Source of the DNA: DASYAN01 sp034431765
GTDB lineage: Bacteria > Chloroflexota > Ktedonobacteria > Ktedonobacterales > Ktedonobacteraceae
DNA: 49,613 nucleotides
Direction of reading: 5' to 3'
NCBI GenBank assembly: GCA_034431765.1
Contig: DAOUDD010000068.1
Coordinates: forward strand, 1-49,613
Part shown: in pieces, positions 40,928-49,613 of the stretch
Layout: the number at the start of each line of letters is the position of its first letter
Position numbering within the stretch: the stretch's first letter is position 1
Notes under the pieces: generated by a model
The model's input: only the letters and a program-made list of their open reading frames with translations
Told to the model about the DNA's origin: nothing
Database searches by the model: none
Position numbers and translations under genes: made by a program

Positions 40928-42478
40928 TTGTTTGACTCATTTTCCAGTGTAGACGATCTCGCAAAAGCCTACTGGCACGCCCTGAGTATGGCGAGTGCAC
41001 TGCGCGACTTCCACAAAGAGACACACGGGCTTGATGAACATCACCAGCAGCAGGTCATCAACCTGCGTTCCAGGCTGATGTCGCTGTATGACAGTCATCC
41101 AGGCTTCAAAGGGCCAGCAGCAGAAGCACTTTTCAAGCTCTTCCTTGATTACCAGCAGAAAGAGCACGCATTCACCGGCAATATGCTCGGCGACACATCC
41201 GCGCATCTTGCAGCCGCGACGCATTACGGCAAGATAGCAGCAGACAGCATCGACGAAGCCGAAAGGCTGAATGCGCGCGATGCCTGGCAGCTCCAGCATG
41301 ACTATGACCAGCAGAAGCGGGCGGGTTCCCTTCCAACTCTGCTGGACCCAGAGTTATCGCAGATCTACGAGAAGTACATCCCTACCGATGGCTGCGCGCT
41401 CTTCTCGCCCAACTCGTACAAGTATGTCAATCAGATGGAAGATGCGCTCAACACGTGGAAGAACAACATGACCGCCCTGGCGCAGGAACCACCACCGGCA
41501 CTGCCACCAGAGCCGAACGAACCCGAGCCATTTCTCAGCCCGCCTGATAGCATCACCTATGCGTCAGGCGCGCTTAGCGACGAGCAGAAGCGCCTGCTCA
41601 ACCTTGTGCGCGCCGGCCTCGGCTACCCCACCGATAGCCCCAGCCCTGCCGACCCGGAGGTCGAAGAGCTGCTGCGCGTCGGCTACCGCGACGTAGACAC
41701 CATCGTCGCCATCATTAAAAGCGGTCACACAGACCTCTTCAACGGCCCACAGATCGCTAGCCTCATGAATGGACTCAGCAGCAAAGACCAGCTCCGTGTT
41801 GTCAGTAACGTGCTAGACTACCAGAAAGCTCATCCTGACCTTAACAAGCACCAGATCTATAACTACCTGCGCTTTGCGCGGATGAAATCTCGGACGCAAG
41901 ACCTAGCATCAGATATACAGAATAGTTCTCTTACTACTAAATACCCTGATGCAACTACCCGTCTGCTTACCCGCATCACTCAATATGCACTAAACAGTAT
42001 GAATACAGTAGCAGATCCATTTCAAGTAACTGATGATCAGTTAAAAGATGATGGTGGTGGTTGGTATGCAAATGTTACTGGAGTGTGGGCAGAATGGTCA
42101 AGGATTAAAGTATATGATGCTTCAGGTAAGTTGTCAGATTTTTCAACCCCATTTATCATTGCAACAACACCACCAAAAGCTGGGGAGACAGATATTATCC
42201 TTAAGGATGGAACATGGATAGAAGTGAAGAATGTGCCAAACATGGACTATGGTAGCAGTTCCTGGAAGACTCTTAAGCGAGAGGTGACAAAATATATGGA
42301 TGCCGGAGCAACAAAAATCATTGTTGAACTTCCGCAGGGATTACCAGCAGCAAATGAAAAGCGGATGATCGACCAGTTGATCAATATGGGAAAAGGACGC
42401 GGGGTGACTATTGAAGTAACACAACCTGACGTTCCATTTGAACCTCCCCTTGGAAACTGGGGAAATGCATTGCCGTAA
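40928..42478 (+). CDS. Polymorphic-toxin-like protein with C-terminal PD-(D/E)xK nuclease domain
   Basis: A 516-residue protein. Residues about 1-185 are helical (SVDDLAKAYWHALSMASALR), followed by a Pro/Glu-rich linker (about 187-205) and a second helical part to about 330. The C-terminal 150 residues form a restriction-endonuclease-like core: GETDIILKDGTWIEVKN gives Asp near 422, then Glu 432 and Lys 434, followed by ATKIIVELPQGLP. The catalytic D-x(9)-ExK is intact. From about base 41890 the DNA becomes visibly more AT-rich, coinciding with the toxin-like part, as in swapped toxin tips. The TTG at 40928 is chosen because GGAGGG precedes it by 7 bases. Two paralogous genes that could encode immunity proteins follow. 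Confidence 0.7.
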   Translation: MFDSFSSVDDLAKAYWHALSMASALRDFHKETHGLDEHHQQQVINLRSRLMSLYDSHPGFKGPAAEALFKLFLDYQQKEHAFTGNMLGDTSAHLAAATHYGKIAADSIDEAERLNARDAWQLQHDYDQQKRAGSLPTLLDPELSQIYEKYIPTDGCALFSPNSYKYVNQMEDALNTWKNNMTALAQEPPPALPPEPNEPEPFLSPPDSITYASGALSDEQKRLLNLVRAGLGYPTDSPSPADPEVEELLRVGYRDVDTIVAIIKSGHTDLFNGPQIASLMNGLSSKDQLRVVSNVLDYQKAHPDLNKHQIYNYLRFARMKSRTQDLASDIQNSSLTTKYPDATTRLLTRITQYALNSMNTVADPFQVTDDQLKDDGGGWYANVTGVWAEWSRIKVYDASGKLSDFSTPFIIATTPPKAGETDIILKDGTWIEVKNVPNMDYGSSSWKTLKREVTKYMDAGATKIIVELPQGLPAANEKRMIDQLINMGKGRGVTIEVTQPDVPFEPPLGNWGNALP

Positions 42479-42498
42479 TGGTATGAAAGGACAAAAAT

Positions 42499-43125
42499 AT
42501 GAGTAATTCTATCGGTGGCTATGTTTACTTTTCTACAATAAAGGACCGAGAGAAGCTAATTCAGCACGTTTTACAAGCCGGAGGAATCAGCTCTCCAGAT
42601 ACACTAGAGGTCTGGTTGCCTGATGGTGAAGACACCAATCCCACTGATTTGCCCACCTCTCAAGCACTACAGGATCTTGCACATGCAGAGGAGGGGGCTA
42701 TTTTTATTAACACTGAACAGATGCCTGACGTAGGATTCTGGTTTGAGCCACCAATTGACGACTATCAGACAGTGAATGTCTGGGGTGATGATTACATCTT
42801 AGGTGCAATCAGTACAACAGCAAGTCAAACAATTGATTCATTCGTTGAGCATTGGCTCGCGCTATGCCAGGGAGCTGAGTTTGGCTTCTTTGGCAGATAT
42901 GCTCAGATGATTGAGAGAGAATATCGAGATGAACTCCTTCCTGCACTACTTAAAAAAGATGTTCTCTCCTTAATGACGCATCTACCTGCTTACTGGCTTG
43001 TCTATCTAGGCCCAGATTTAGCCCAACAGTGGCAAAGATTAGATAAAAACATTGAAGCTGTAGATAGGAGAGTATTACTTTCCGGTGCAATATTTATACG
43101 TACCAGTGTTTATTTTCATGAATAA
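42499..43125 (+). CDS. Candidate immunity protein 1
   Basis: A 208-residue cytoplasmic-looking protein with no signal or membrane segment. It starts MSNSIGGYVYFSTIKDREKL and shares a full-length pattern with the next gene: GGYxxF, LPDGE, FWFEPP, VNVWG, SFVEHWLALC, YWLVYLGPDLAQQW and SGAIFIRT. It lies 20 bases after the nuclease-toxin-like gene, with AAAGGAC before its ATG. The tandem paralogy and position behind a toxin gene support an immunity role (inference). I do not recognise the family. Confidence 0.65.
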   Translation: MSNSIGGYVYFSTIKDREKLIQHVLQAGGISSPDTLEVWLPDGEDTNPTDLPTSQALQDLAHAEEGAIFINTEQMPDVGFWFEPPIDDYQTVNVWGDDYILGAISTTASQTIDSFVEHWLALCQGAEFGFFGRYAQMIEREYRDELLPALLKKDVLSLMTHLPAYWLVYLGPDLAQQWQRLDKNIEAVDRRVLLSGAIFIRTSVYFHE

Positions 43126-43160
43126 AATTTGCAGGATCAAACAGTAAGAAAGTTGCAGGT

Positions 43161-43817
43161 ATGAGCGATTTTGTTGGTGGTTATATTCTCTTTCCCACAA
43201 CACAACAAAGATCAGATGTGATAATGGCAATACTTCAAGCAATGGAGTTACCTCTATCTGAGGTTGAGATCAAGCTTCCAGACGAGGGTGAAACTGACAC
43301 TCTTCCCGAAGATAGCTTTCCAACACGAACTCTAGAACCTCCTGAGCGAGCTCTTGAGGAATTGGCCCTTGTTCAGGGAGGGGCAATCAATGCCAAAGGT
43401 CCAACACGATCAGAAATTTTCTGGTTTGAGTCTATGCTACCAACCTATCACGTTATCAATCTCTGGGTTTCTAGTACTAAGATGTATTACGGCAGAAATG
43501 CTGAATATGTGGAGAACCTTGTCACACGCTGGCTCCAGCTCTGCGAACAAGGTAACGCTACCTTCGGCTACTTTAGTCCCTTTGAGCATATGTTTGATCG
43601 TGACTATCTTGAAGAGCAGTTTCTGCCTTCTCTCAAACGCAACGATGCGCCTTTCATTCTACAGAAGGAAGATGCCCTCTGGCTGATCTATCTCGGTCCT
43701 GAACTCGCTCAACGCTGGCGTGAGGAAAAGATAAAGTTGCCTTTTAAACCGCTCGTCTCTCAGGAACTGCCCTCCGGTGCTCACTTTTTCCGCACCACCA
43801 AGGAAGTCTTCGGGTAG
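43161..43817 (+). CDS. Candidate immunity protein 2, paralog of the previous gene
   Basis: A 218-residue protein that aligns end to end with the gene before it: GGYILFPTTQQRSDV, IKLPDEGETD, IFWFESM, VINLWVSS, VTRWLQLCEQ, LWLIYLGPELAQRWR and SGAHFFRT. Sequence identity looks like roughly 30-40% by eye. Its second half is less AT-rich than its first. No membrane segments. As a second immunity gene it could protect against a variant toxin tip. Function is inferred from context only. Confidence 0.65.
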   Translation: MSDFVGGYILFPTTQQRSDVIMAILQAMELPLSEVEIKLPDEGETDTLPEDSFPTRTLEPPERALEELALVQGGAINAKGPTRSEIFWFESMLPTYHVINLWVSSTKMYYGRNAEYVENLVTRWLQLCEQGNATFGYFSPFEHMFDRDYLEEQFLPSLKRNDAPFILQKEDALWLIYLGPELAQRWREEKIKLPFKPLVSQELPSGAHFFRTTKEVFG

Positions 43818-43958
43818 GCTGTTTTCAACATTGCAAGCAGAAGAAAAAGTCATGCACTGCCTTCGCAAACATGCAAGCTGAAAAATTATCTAGTATACTT
43901 CTATGAAGCTGTGTATCCTATAGATTGCAGCAGAACGGGAGAGAAAGGAAAACGTTTC

Positions 43959-44471
43959 GTGTCTGATGTAGACCAACGCAGTAGCTCTATCAGGATTAGC
44001 ATCCTCCCTGTAGAGGATGAAGATGATGATCTGGAAACTCTCGGACTTGTTCAGGGGGTGCGCAGAGGCTTTCTCGACGAAGTATCACATCTCGATGCGC
44101 TCAAAGTAGAGGTAGCCAGCAGTGGGACGCGCTCGGGCGGCTTGATCGTTCTGATCCCGGAGATTGTGAACGCGGTGGTTGCGCAGAAAGATTTGCTCTT
44201 ACCGCTCTTTCAAGCGAGTAAAGACGCTATCGCTGCATTAGCGAAACGAAAACATGTCAGTGCCATCGAAATAACGATGGATGGTGATAGCCTCCGCATC
44301 GAAGGTGCAGACTATAGCCAGGCGGATCGGTTGATCAGTATATTTGAAGCGAAGCACCTGAATAAAGCCCAACAGCAAGGGCCTTCACCCACTGTCGAGA
44401 TCACCGCAGTCGTTTCTAAAGCTGAACAGGCAGCACTTCCAGAAGGAAGCAGTATAGAAGAAGTGCAGTAG
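43959..44471 (+). CDS. EACC1-like protein beside a caspase-STAND gene
   Basis: A 170-residue protein from GTG 43959. After an acidic start it shows SSGTRSGGLIVLIPEIV, a helix (LLLPLFQASKDAIAALAKR) and a strand pair SAIEITMDGDSLRIEGADYS, ending with LISIFEAKH. This resembles EACC1 (effector-associated constant component 1), a small protein known from comparative genomics to sit next to caspase- or trypsin-containing STAND NTPases. The giant caspase gene starts 41 bases later. Function is unknown; it may sense the invader or hold the effector. An upstream ATGCAA-17-TATACT element (43871-43899) may be its promoter. Confidence 0.6.
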   Translation: MSDVDQRSSSIRISILPVEDEDDDLETLGLVQGVRRGFLDEVSHLDALKVEVASSGTRSGGLIVLIPEIVNAVVAQKDLLLPLFQASKDAIAALAKRKHVSAIEITMDGDSLRIEGADYSQADRLISIFEAKHLNKAQQQGPSPTVEITAVVSKAEQAALPEGSSIEEVQ

Positions 44472-44512
44472 ACATATTTCAGTTTTCACAGCAAAAAAGC
44501 TATGGAGTCGCA

Positions 44513-47500
44513 ATGCCACGAGACACAAGCACACAGGAGCGCTACTCCCTCTGCGTCGGGATCGACAAGTATGCAGCGGGAGCAGGACTTTATTCTTTGA
44601 GTTGTGCCGAGAACGATGCATATAGTATGGATCAGATACTTGGCACGCTCGGATTTAAGCTTGAAAATCGCGTGCTCCTGTTGGGAGAGCAGGCAACGCT
44701 CGATGCTGTGAATGAGGCACTATCTACGATGATCTATGACCAGGCGCAGGACAACGATCTCGTCGTATTCTACTATGCTGGTCATGGCGAATTTGTCACG
44801 ATTGATGAGCAGGTTGAGAGAGGGCAACGCGAAGTTTTCCTAACAAGCTACGATTTTGATGCCCGTAAGATTCAGGAAAGACGCTCATTTCGACTGGATC
44901 ATGCGCTTGGTATGGCACGGTTACGCAGCAGATTTTTTGAGGGGGAGGTGGGATCGCGCAAACGGCTTTTCATTTTTGATAGTTGTCACAGTGGTGCCTT
45001 TTTCGGTTCGAGCTATCGAGGTGGGGAGAGCCAGCTACAGAACAGCATAAAAACTATGCTTGAAAGTAATAGTGTTGGGCGAGTTTTCTTAGCAAGCTGC
45101 CTACCGTATCAAGAAGCCGCCGAGAGCATACGTGATGGACATGGGCTTTTTACATATCATCTCCTTCATGCTCTTAGTGGTGAAGCCCAGGGAGCAAGGC
45201 GCTCGGATGGAACTGTGACAGTTGGCAGCCTGTTTGATTACCTTGCAGGCGTTATGCCACCTGAGCAGAGACCGGTTAAAGGCGGTGTTGAGCAAGACGC
45301 GTTTGTCCTGGCAGAGTACGCTTCTCCTACTGCACTACGCACCGTTGAAACAGCAGAAGAGGAGACGCCCGCAAGAGAAACGCGCCTGCGCGCAATGTTG
45401 ACAGATCAACAAGATTTTGTGCAAGGCCGCCTGGATCGCTTTGTCGGACGAGAGACAGAAGTGAATGAACTGTCTGGACGTATCGCCCGCAAACTGGAAG
45501 AAGGCGGCTACATTGTTATCACAGGCGATGCGGGTCAGGGTAAGAGCAGTGTTATTGCGAAATTAATCGGGAAAAATGGTCTGGAGAAGAGCGCCTATCA
45601 CTTTGTCCGCTTCGGATCTGGTCCAGAGCATCAGATCAGTATTCTGCGCAACCTGATGGCGCGTCTCATTCTCAAATATGACCTGCCCGAGCGCTATGTA
45701 GCTGGCGAGAGCTATCCAATCCTGCGCGACTATCTGCGCAGAATCCTCAACGACATCGCTCTAAAAGGAGCGCGGGAAGTTATTTTTATTGATGGACTTG
45801 ACCAGCTTGATACACATGCAGCCTCGCCAGGTGACATTGATATCAGTTTTCTCCCCTATCCGCTGCCACCCGGTATCGTCGTCGTTGTGGGAACACGGCG
45901 CGGTAGGACACTGCGTGCACTTGAGCAGCTTATTCGTATGCAGGAAGAAGACCGCTACGAACTGCATGGTTTGAGCCGTGAGGATTTTGAGCAGCTTCTG
46001 CATAAGCGCAAGGCGAAACTTGCAACGCCATTGGGCGATAGGTTGTACCAGAGCTTGAAGCAAAACGTTCTGTACCTCGATTTAGCGGTACGCGAGTTGC
46101 TTGCCCAACATGATCTCGGGCCAGAGGAATTGATCGCACGCGTAGCCAGTAATCCAGACAATATTTTTACCATTACCTTCTCACGTATGCAGCGCCTGCC
46201 TCTATGGAATGATGTGATTCGGCCAATTCTGGGTGTTCTGCTTGTTGCGCAAGAACCGCTTACCGCAATGCAGATCGCGCATATTGTCAAGAGAGAAAAC
46301 GTGCGTATTCGCGAAGGTATCTCCCATCTTGGCGAGTTATTGACACTTGCTGGGAAGCAACGCTACACACTTTTCCATCCGAAACTATTTGCCTATCTCC
46401 AACAGGATACACCAGATAATGAGATCCAATTCGACGTAGAAGAAGTGCAAATGCTGCATGCTCAGGTCGCGCACTGGTGTGAAGAGGGAACAGTAGAGCA
46501 GATGTGGCAAGAGGTGCACACGCTCGTGCCACGTGATGACTATCGAGAATATGCGCAGCAACACTATGTGACGCATCTCTACGAGGCGAGATACGATGAC
46601 CGGCTCTTCACAATCTTGAACGATGGAGCGTATGAACGGGAAAAGTTGCGCTTCGACCGCAGTACCCGCTCAACCACAATCGATCTCTGGCGTGGTTGTC
46701 AGGCTGCCGCGCGGGATGCCGGGAACCTGGAAAGGGGAAAAGAGCTACTCCAGCACCTGTGGCGCTACACGCTGCTCAGAACTAACCTCACTACGTATGC
46801 TGATGCATACCCCCTTGAAGCGTTTGATGCGCTACTCGCCCTTGGGAGAGAGCGTGAAGCGTTTGATCTGGCAGAATTGCTGACACAACCTGCGCGCAAA
46901 CTGGCTGTGCTCACTCTGCTTACAGCGTACCTCTTCAAACAAGCAGCGCGAGAGACAGAAGGCATTGGCCTTTACACCAGGGTGTATGAAATCGCGACAG
47001 CACTTGAGGACAACGAGGCTAAAACAAACGCGTTACGAGATCTGACACATGCTTTGATTACCGCGCAACAACTGGTGCGTGCTAAAGCTGTAGCAGAAGA
47101 CCTGAGCGCAGGTATCCAGGCAGAACTGCTCTACAGGATAAGTGCTGCCTATGCAGAGCAGCATAACTGGTCTCAAGCTGCGGAAGTTGCGTATGCAATC
47201 TCTGCACCTAACCAACGTGTGCATGCGCTGAGTCACCTCGCGGCAGTACTGAAGCTATCGGATAGCGCAGAGCAGGCCGAAACATTCTGGCAAGAGGCCA
47301 CTGGTATCCTCTCTTCTATCACAGAGGAAGAGCAGCAGAGTAAAGCCGTATCTGCCCTGTCCACCTCCTTCACCCGAGCGAAAGAGTGGAGACGAGCCGA
47401 AACAACGGCACAAGCTATTAACAGTGCTGTTGAGAAAATCAGTGCATTGTGCGAATTGGCGAACTCCCTCATGCAAGCAGGCTTCACGCTCCAGGCAAAC

Positions 47501-49201
47501 GCCATCTGGGAAGAGGCGCAGATAGTAGCCAGCGAGCTTGTAGAGGGTGAGAAACGTGATCGCACATACAGCGTGTTTGCTCGTGCGCAAATCGAGGCCG
47601 GAATCCTGGGAAAAGCCGAAAACATGGTTAGAAGAATTATCGATCCGCAAGAGAAAATAAATGTCCTCGCAAGCCTTGCATTTCAGCATGCCAGAAAGGG
47701 CCAGTGGGAGAACAGTAAGCGCAGCATAACCCGGATAGTCAAAGAATACGACCTGATCGACGTTGAGCAGGAGAAACTCGATACCATGCTCATCAGGCTA
47801 TCTACCCGCCTGGCGCAGGAGAAGCAGTGGGAGCAGGCGAAAGAAACGGCACGAATGCTCCCGCACAAAGAAGCACAGGGTCGCGCATTCATGGGCATCG
47901 TGAGCGAACTGGCACGGACAGGGCAGAGCGAGGCTCAACCTCTCTGGAAGGAAGCCAGCATTCTCTGTACAGCGCAAACGGATGCTGTCCAGACAGGCGT
48001 GGCACGCATACTCATTCGGGCATTAGTGGAAGCTGGGCTGGTAGAACAAGCTCGACAAATAATCCAGACACTTCCTGATAGAGGAATACAGCAAGATATC
48101 CTGCACGAACTGGCTGTAGCGCTCGCACGCAGGGGGTCAGTAGCAGAAGCGGAACAGCTCGCAGGGGAGATAACGCATCCGCAATGGAAAGTACATATCC
48201 TGCGTGCTATCGCAATAACACAGATGCAGAATGGACAGGGAGAGCTGGCTCTAACTACCGCACGTTCTATTCCTCATAAGGAGAAACAGGCACAGCTATT
48301 AGAAGAACTGGTAATGCTCTCTTGTCAGATGCAAGACTGGCAGCTTGCGCACGAGATCGCACAGCAAATTCAGTCGAGCGACGTACAGGCCAGGGCGCTG
48401 AGTTACATTATAGTCGAGCTTGTAAAGATAGGGAAGGTAACAGAAGCTGAGAAGCTTGTATCTTCCATTCACAATGAATATTACAAAGCAGATGTTCTCT
48501 GCGATCTCGCCAGCGCTCTTGCTCGTACAGGTGCCATTAAGAGGGCAAAGAGAATTGCGCACCGTACCAAGAAAAATCCGAGTATATACCAGAAAGCTTT
48601 GAGCAATATCTCAATGGCAGGCTTGTTCAGTGCAACGGTCTCTGACTCTGAGTCCGTTGCACGTGATATTCCCGCTGGCGATGAACGAGGAGATGCACTA
48701 TTGACTGTTGCAAGTGCGTATGCTCGTGAACATGCGTGGGAAGAGGCCGAGAAGGTAACAGAGGAGATCGGCGATGAGCGAAAGCGCGACGAGGCATGGG
48801 GAGCTATCGCCAGAGAATACGCACATGTGAGCCAGTGGATACAGGCGATTACTGCTTTCGGTAGGATTCAGAAGAGCAAGACGCGCACCGCAGTCTTGCA
48901 AGCGTGGGCACCTCTACTCGCTCAACCGGAAAACGAGCAAGTCCGGGAGAGGATAGCACAATATCTCACTCTGAGCGAAGAGAAAGGGGTTCTACTGGTA
49001 GGCGTAGCGAATGCTCTAGCGCAAAGGGAGCGCTATCTTGCCCTGATACACTTGACTCAGCGGGCGTGGTTAGCCGTCACCTCAAAGGAGCAATGCCAGT
49101 ATCTTTTTGCTATGGTACAGAGATTATTATCCCAGAATCCCGATATGTGTACCCATTTTATGCACTCTTTTAGGTGGGTAGACACGTTCCTGGGCGAGTA
49201 A
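44513..49201 (+). CDS. Caspase-like protease / STAND NTPase / TPR-type repeat protein
   Basis: A 1562-residue cytoplasmic protein with three parts. Residues 1-270 are a caspase-fold (C14) domain. The catalytic His is in VVFYYAGHGEF (about residue 91) and the Cys in LFIFDSCHSGAFF (about 158). At about 310-600 is a STAND-type NTPase with Walker A GDAGQGKSS (338-346) and Walker B REVIFIDGLDQL (about 422-431). From about 690 to the end are helical TPR-like repeats of about 35 residues, rich in A-x-x-L-A and EKISALCELANSLMQAG-type units. The layout matches bacterial NLR-like conflict proteins: repeats sense, NTPase switches, caspase cuts. All catalytic motifs are intact. Target unknown. Confidence 0.9.
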   Translation: MPRDTSTQERYSLCVGIDKYAAGAGLYSLSCAENDAYSMDQILGTLGFKLENRVLLLGEQATLDAVNEALSTMIYDQAQDNDLVVFYYAGHGEFVTIDEQVERGQREVFLTSYDFDARKIQERRSFRLDHALGMARLRSRFFEGEVGSRKRLFIFDSCHSGAFFGSSYRGGESQLQNSIKTMLESNSVGRVFLASCLPYQEAAESIRDGHGLFTYHLLHALSGEAQGARRSDGTVTVGSLFDYLAGVMPPEQRPVKGGVEQDAFVLAEYASPTALRTVETAEEETPARETRLRAMLTDQQDFVQGRLDRFVGRETEVNELSGRIARKLEEGGYIVITGDAGQGKSSVIAKLIGKNGLEKSAYHFVRFGSGPEHQISILRNLMARLILKYDLPERYVAGESYPILRDYLRRILNDIALKGAREVIFIDGLDQLDTHAASPGDIDISFLPYPLPPGIVVVVGTRRGRTLRALEQLIRMQEEDRYELHGLSREDFEQLLHKRKAKLATPLGDRLYQSLKQNVLYLDLAVRELLAQHDLGPEELIARVASNPDNIFTITFSRMQRLPLWNDVIRPILGVLLVAQEPLTAMQIAHIVKRENVRIREGISHLGELLTLAGKQRYTLFHPKLFAYLQQDTPDNEIQFDVEEVQMLHAQVAHWCEEGTVEQMWQEVHTLVPRDDYREYAQQHYVTHLYEARYDDRLFTILNDGAYEREKLRFDRSTRSTTIDLWRGCQAAARDAGNLERGKELLQHLWRYTLLRTNLTTYADAYPLEAFDALLALGREREAFDLAELLTQPARKLAVLTLLTAYLFKQAARETEGIGLYTRVYEIATALEDNEAKTNALRDLTHALITAQQLVRAKAVAEDLSAGIQAELLYRISAAYAEQHNWSQAAEVAYAISAPNQRVHALSHLAAVLKLSDSAEQAETFWQEATGILSSITEEEQQSKAVSALSTSFTRAKEWRRAETTAQAINSAVEKISALCELANSLMQAGFTLQANAIWEEAQIVASELVEGEKRDRTYSVFARAQIEAGILGKAENMVRRIIDPQEKINVLASLAFQHARKGQWENSKRSITRIVKEYDLIDVEQEKLDTMLIRLSTRLAQEKQWEQAKETARMLPHKEAQGRAFMGIVSELARTGQSEAQPLWKEASILCTAQTDAVQTGVARILIRALVEAGLVEQARQIIQTLPDRGIQQDILHELAVALARRGSVAEAEQLAGEITHPQWKVHILRAIAITQMQNGQGELALTTARSIPHKEKQAQLLEELVMLSCQMQDWQLAHEIAQQIQSSDVQARALSYIIVELVKIGKVTEAEKLVSSIHNEYYKADVLCDLASALARTGAIKRAKRIAHRTKKNPSIYQKALSNISMAGLFSATVSDSESVARDIPAGDERGDALLTVASAYAREHAWEEAEKVTEEIGDERKRDEAWGAIAREYAHVSQWIQAITAFGRIQKSKTRTAVLQAWAPLLAQPENEQVRERIAQYLTLSEEKGVLLVGVANALAQRERYLALIHLTQRAWLAVTSKEQCQYLFAMVQRLLSQNPDMCTHFMHSFRWVDTFLGE

Positions 49202-49286
49202 TAGATGGCTTTCTTTTCATTATAGCGTCCGTTTTGCTGGCTGGCATCCATGTTCACTCTCAACAAATCTTCGCTAATATATTGCG

Positions 49287-49340
49287 CATAGAAAGCGTGT
49301 GCTCCACTCAAATTCTTGGGTGGAGCACACGCTTTCTATG
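49287..49340. terminator. Long perfect hairpin between convergent genes
   Basis: Arms of 21 perfect pairs (49287-49307 with 49320-49340) around a 12-base loop. It lies between the caspase gene (ends 49201) and the minus-strand oxidoreductase gene (ends 49365). No T tract follows on either side, so it is a likely but atypical bidirectional terminator. Confidence 0.55.
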
Positions 49341-49364
49341 TGACCAACTTACATGAAGTTAAGG

Positions 49365-49613
49365 CTACGCATATCTCTGCATATACTGTTCGATGTCGAA
49401 CGTTTTTGCCTGCTGGACGAGCTGGTGCGCTGCCTCGTCCATGGTTGGCTGCTCGGCGCGGTAGAAGATGCCAGTGAACTGACGATCCGTCTCCAGTGCC
49501 AGAGTGATGGCCTTGCCACGGTCGGTGATATCGTGTTCGGCAGGAATAGGTGTGACCGCCGCGTCCCAGGCATCGAAGGTGTGATAGAAGGTCGGGCAGG
49601 GACTCAGCGCGTG
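49365..49613 (-). CDS. 2-oxoacid:ferredoxin oxidoreductase beta subunit, C-terminal part
   Basis: The frame is open to the end of the window and ends at a TAG (49365-49367). It reads HALSPCPTFYHTFDAW, then PIPAEHDITDRGKAI and TDRQFTGIFYRAEQPTM, with a short helical end. This is the C-terminal 82 residues of the beta (TPP-binding) subunit of 2-oxoacid:ferredoxin oxidoreductases of the KorB type, which decarboxylate a 2-oxoacid to the CoA ester and reduce ferredoxin. The start and the catalytic TPP site lie outside the window. The alpha subunit is expected beyond the edge. Confidence 0.85.
   Translation of the reverse strand, partial: HALSPCPTFYHTFDAWDAAVTPIPAEHDITDRGKAITLALETDRQFTGIFYRAEQPTMDEAAHQLVQQAKTFDIEQYMQRYA

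Noticed and set aside
1..49613. CRISPR arrays, tRNA, rRNA or IS elements
   Set aside because: No regularly spaced direct repeats, tRNA-like cloverleaf sequences, rRNA stretches or transposase genes were recognised on either strand.

Overview
The window looks like a stretch of chromosome from a large-genome, multicellular-type bacterium of the Chloroflexota, most likely Ktedonobacterales. This is an inference. It rests on a core-gene block (tyrS, mtnP, SRP RNA, dnaX, ybaB, recR, recA) with moderate GC beside many Ser/Thr kinases, TIR and caspase domains, WD40 and TerY-like proteins, a DUF4032 protein and a 2-oxoacid:ferredoxin oxidoreductase. No rRNA, tRNA or CRISPR array was seen.

Layout. 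1-3.1 kb: a sigma-70 region-4 fragment overlapping a HEAT-repeat gene, a DinB-fold protein, the C-terminal remnant of an F420/NADP oxidoreductase, and an alpha/beta hydrolase. 3.6-11.1 kb: housekeeping block tyrS-mtnP-[SRP RNA]-dnaX-ybaB-recR-(inverted-repeat element)-recA. The order SRP RNA-dnaX-ybaB-recR is the arrangement known from Bacillus. 11.3-22.1 kb: a phospho-signalling island. The minus-strand operon encodes vWA protein, membrane PP2C phosphatase, TerY-P-type kinase-like protein, Ser/Thr kinase-WD40 and an acetyltransferase. The divergent plus-strand pair encodes a membrane-tethered solute-binding sensor whose end overlaps a Ser/Thr kinase-TIR-TIR gene. 22.2-36.0 kb: mostly metabolic and transport genes (DUF4032, two SDRs, cytochrome P450, a carbohydrate ABC transporter without its ATPase, amidohydrolase, Rieske protein, MFS exporter), plus a 47-residue candidate gene antisense to the P450 start. 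36.8-49.2 kb: a conflict or defence region. It holds the last 48 codons of a DNA methylase, a frameshifted PLD-SNF2 helicase, a polymorphic-toxin-like gene with a PD-(D/E)xK C-terminus and two tandem paralogous candidate immunity genes, then an EACC1-like gene with a giant caspase-STAND-TPR protein. The window ends inside the C-terminus of a 2-oxoacid:ferredoxin oxidoreductase beta subunit.

How the genes may work together (inference). In the signalling island the vWA protein, phosphatase and kinase would form a phosphorylation switch. Two similar kinases, one ending in a WD40 propeller and one in two TIR domains, would be inputs or outputs of it, and short proline-rich LPPSF-type motifs recur in their linkers. 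In the conflict region an old restriction-like module appears inactivated. Next to it lie an apparently intact toxin-immunity module and an intact caspase-NTPase module. These two loci and the kinase-TIR island are the best candidates for undescribed biology.
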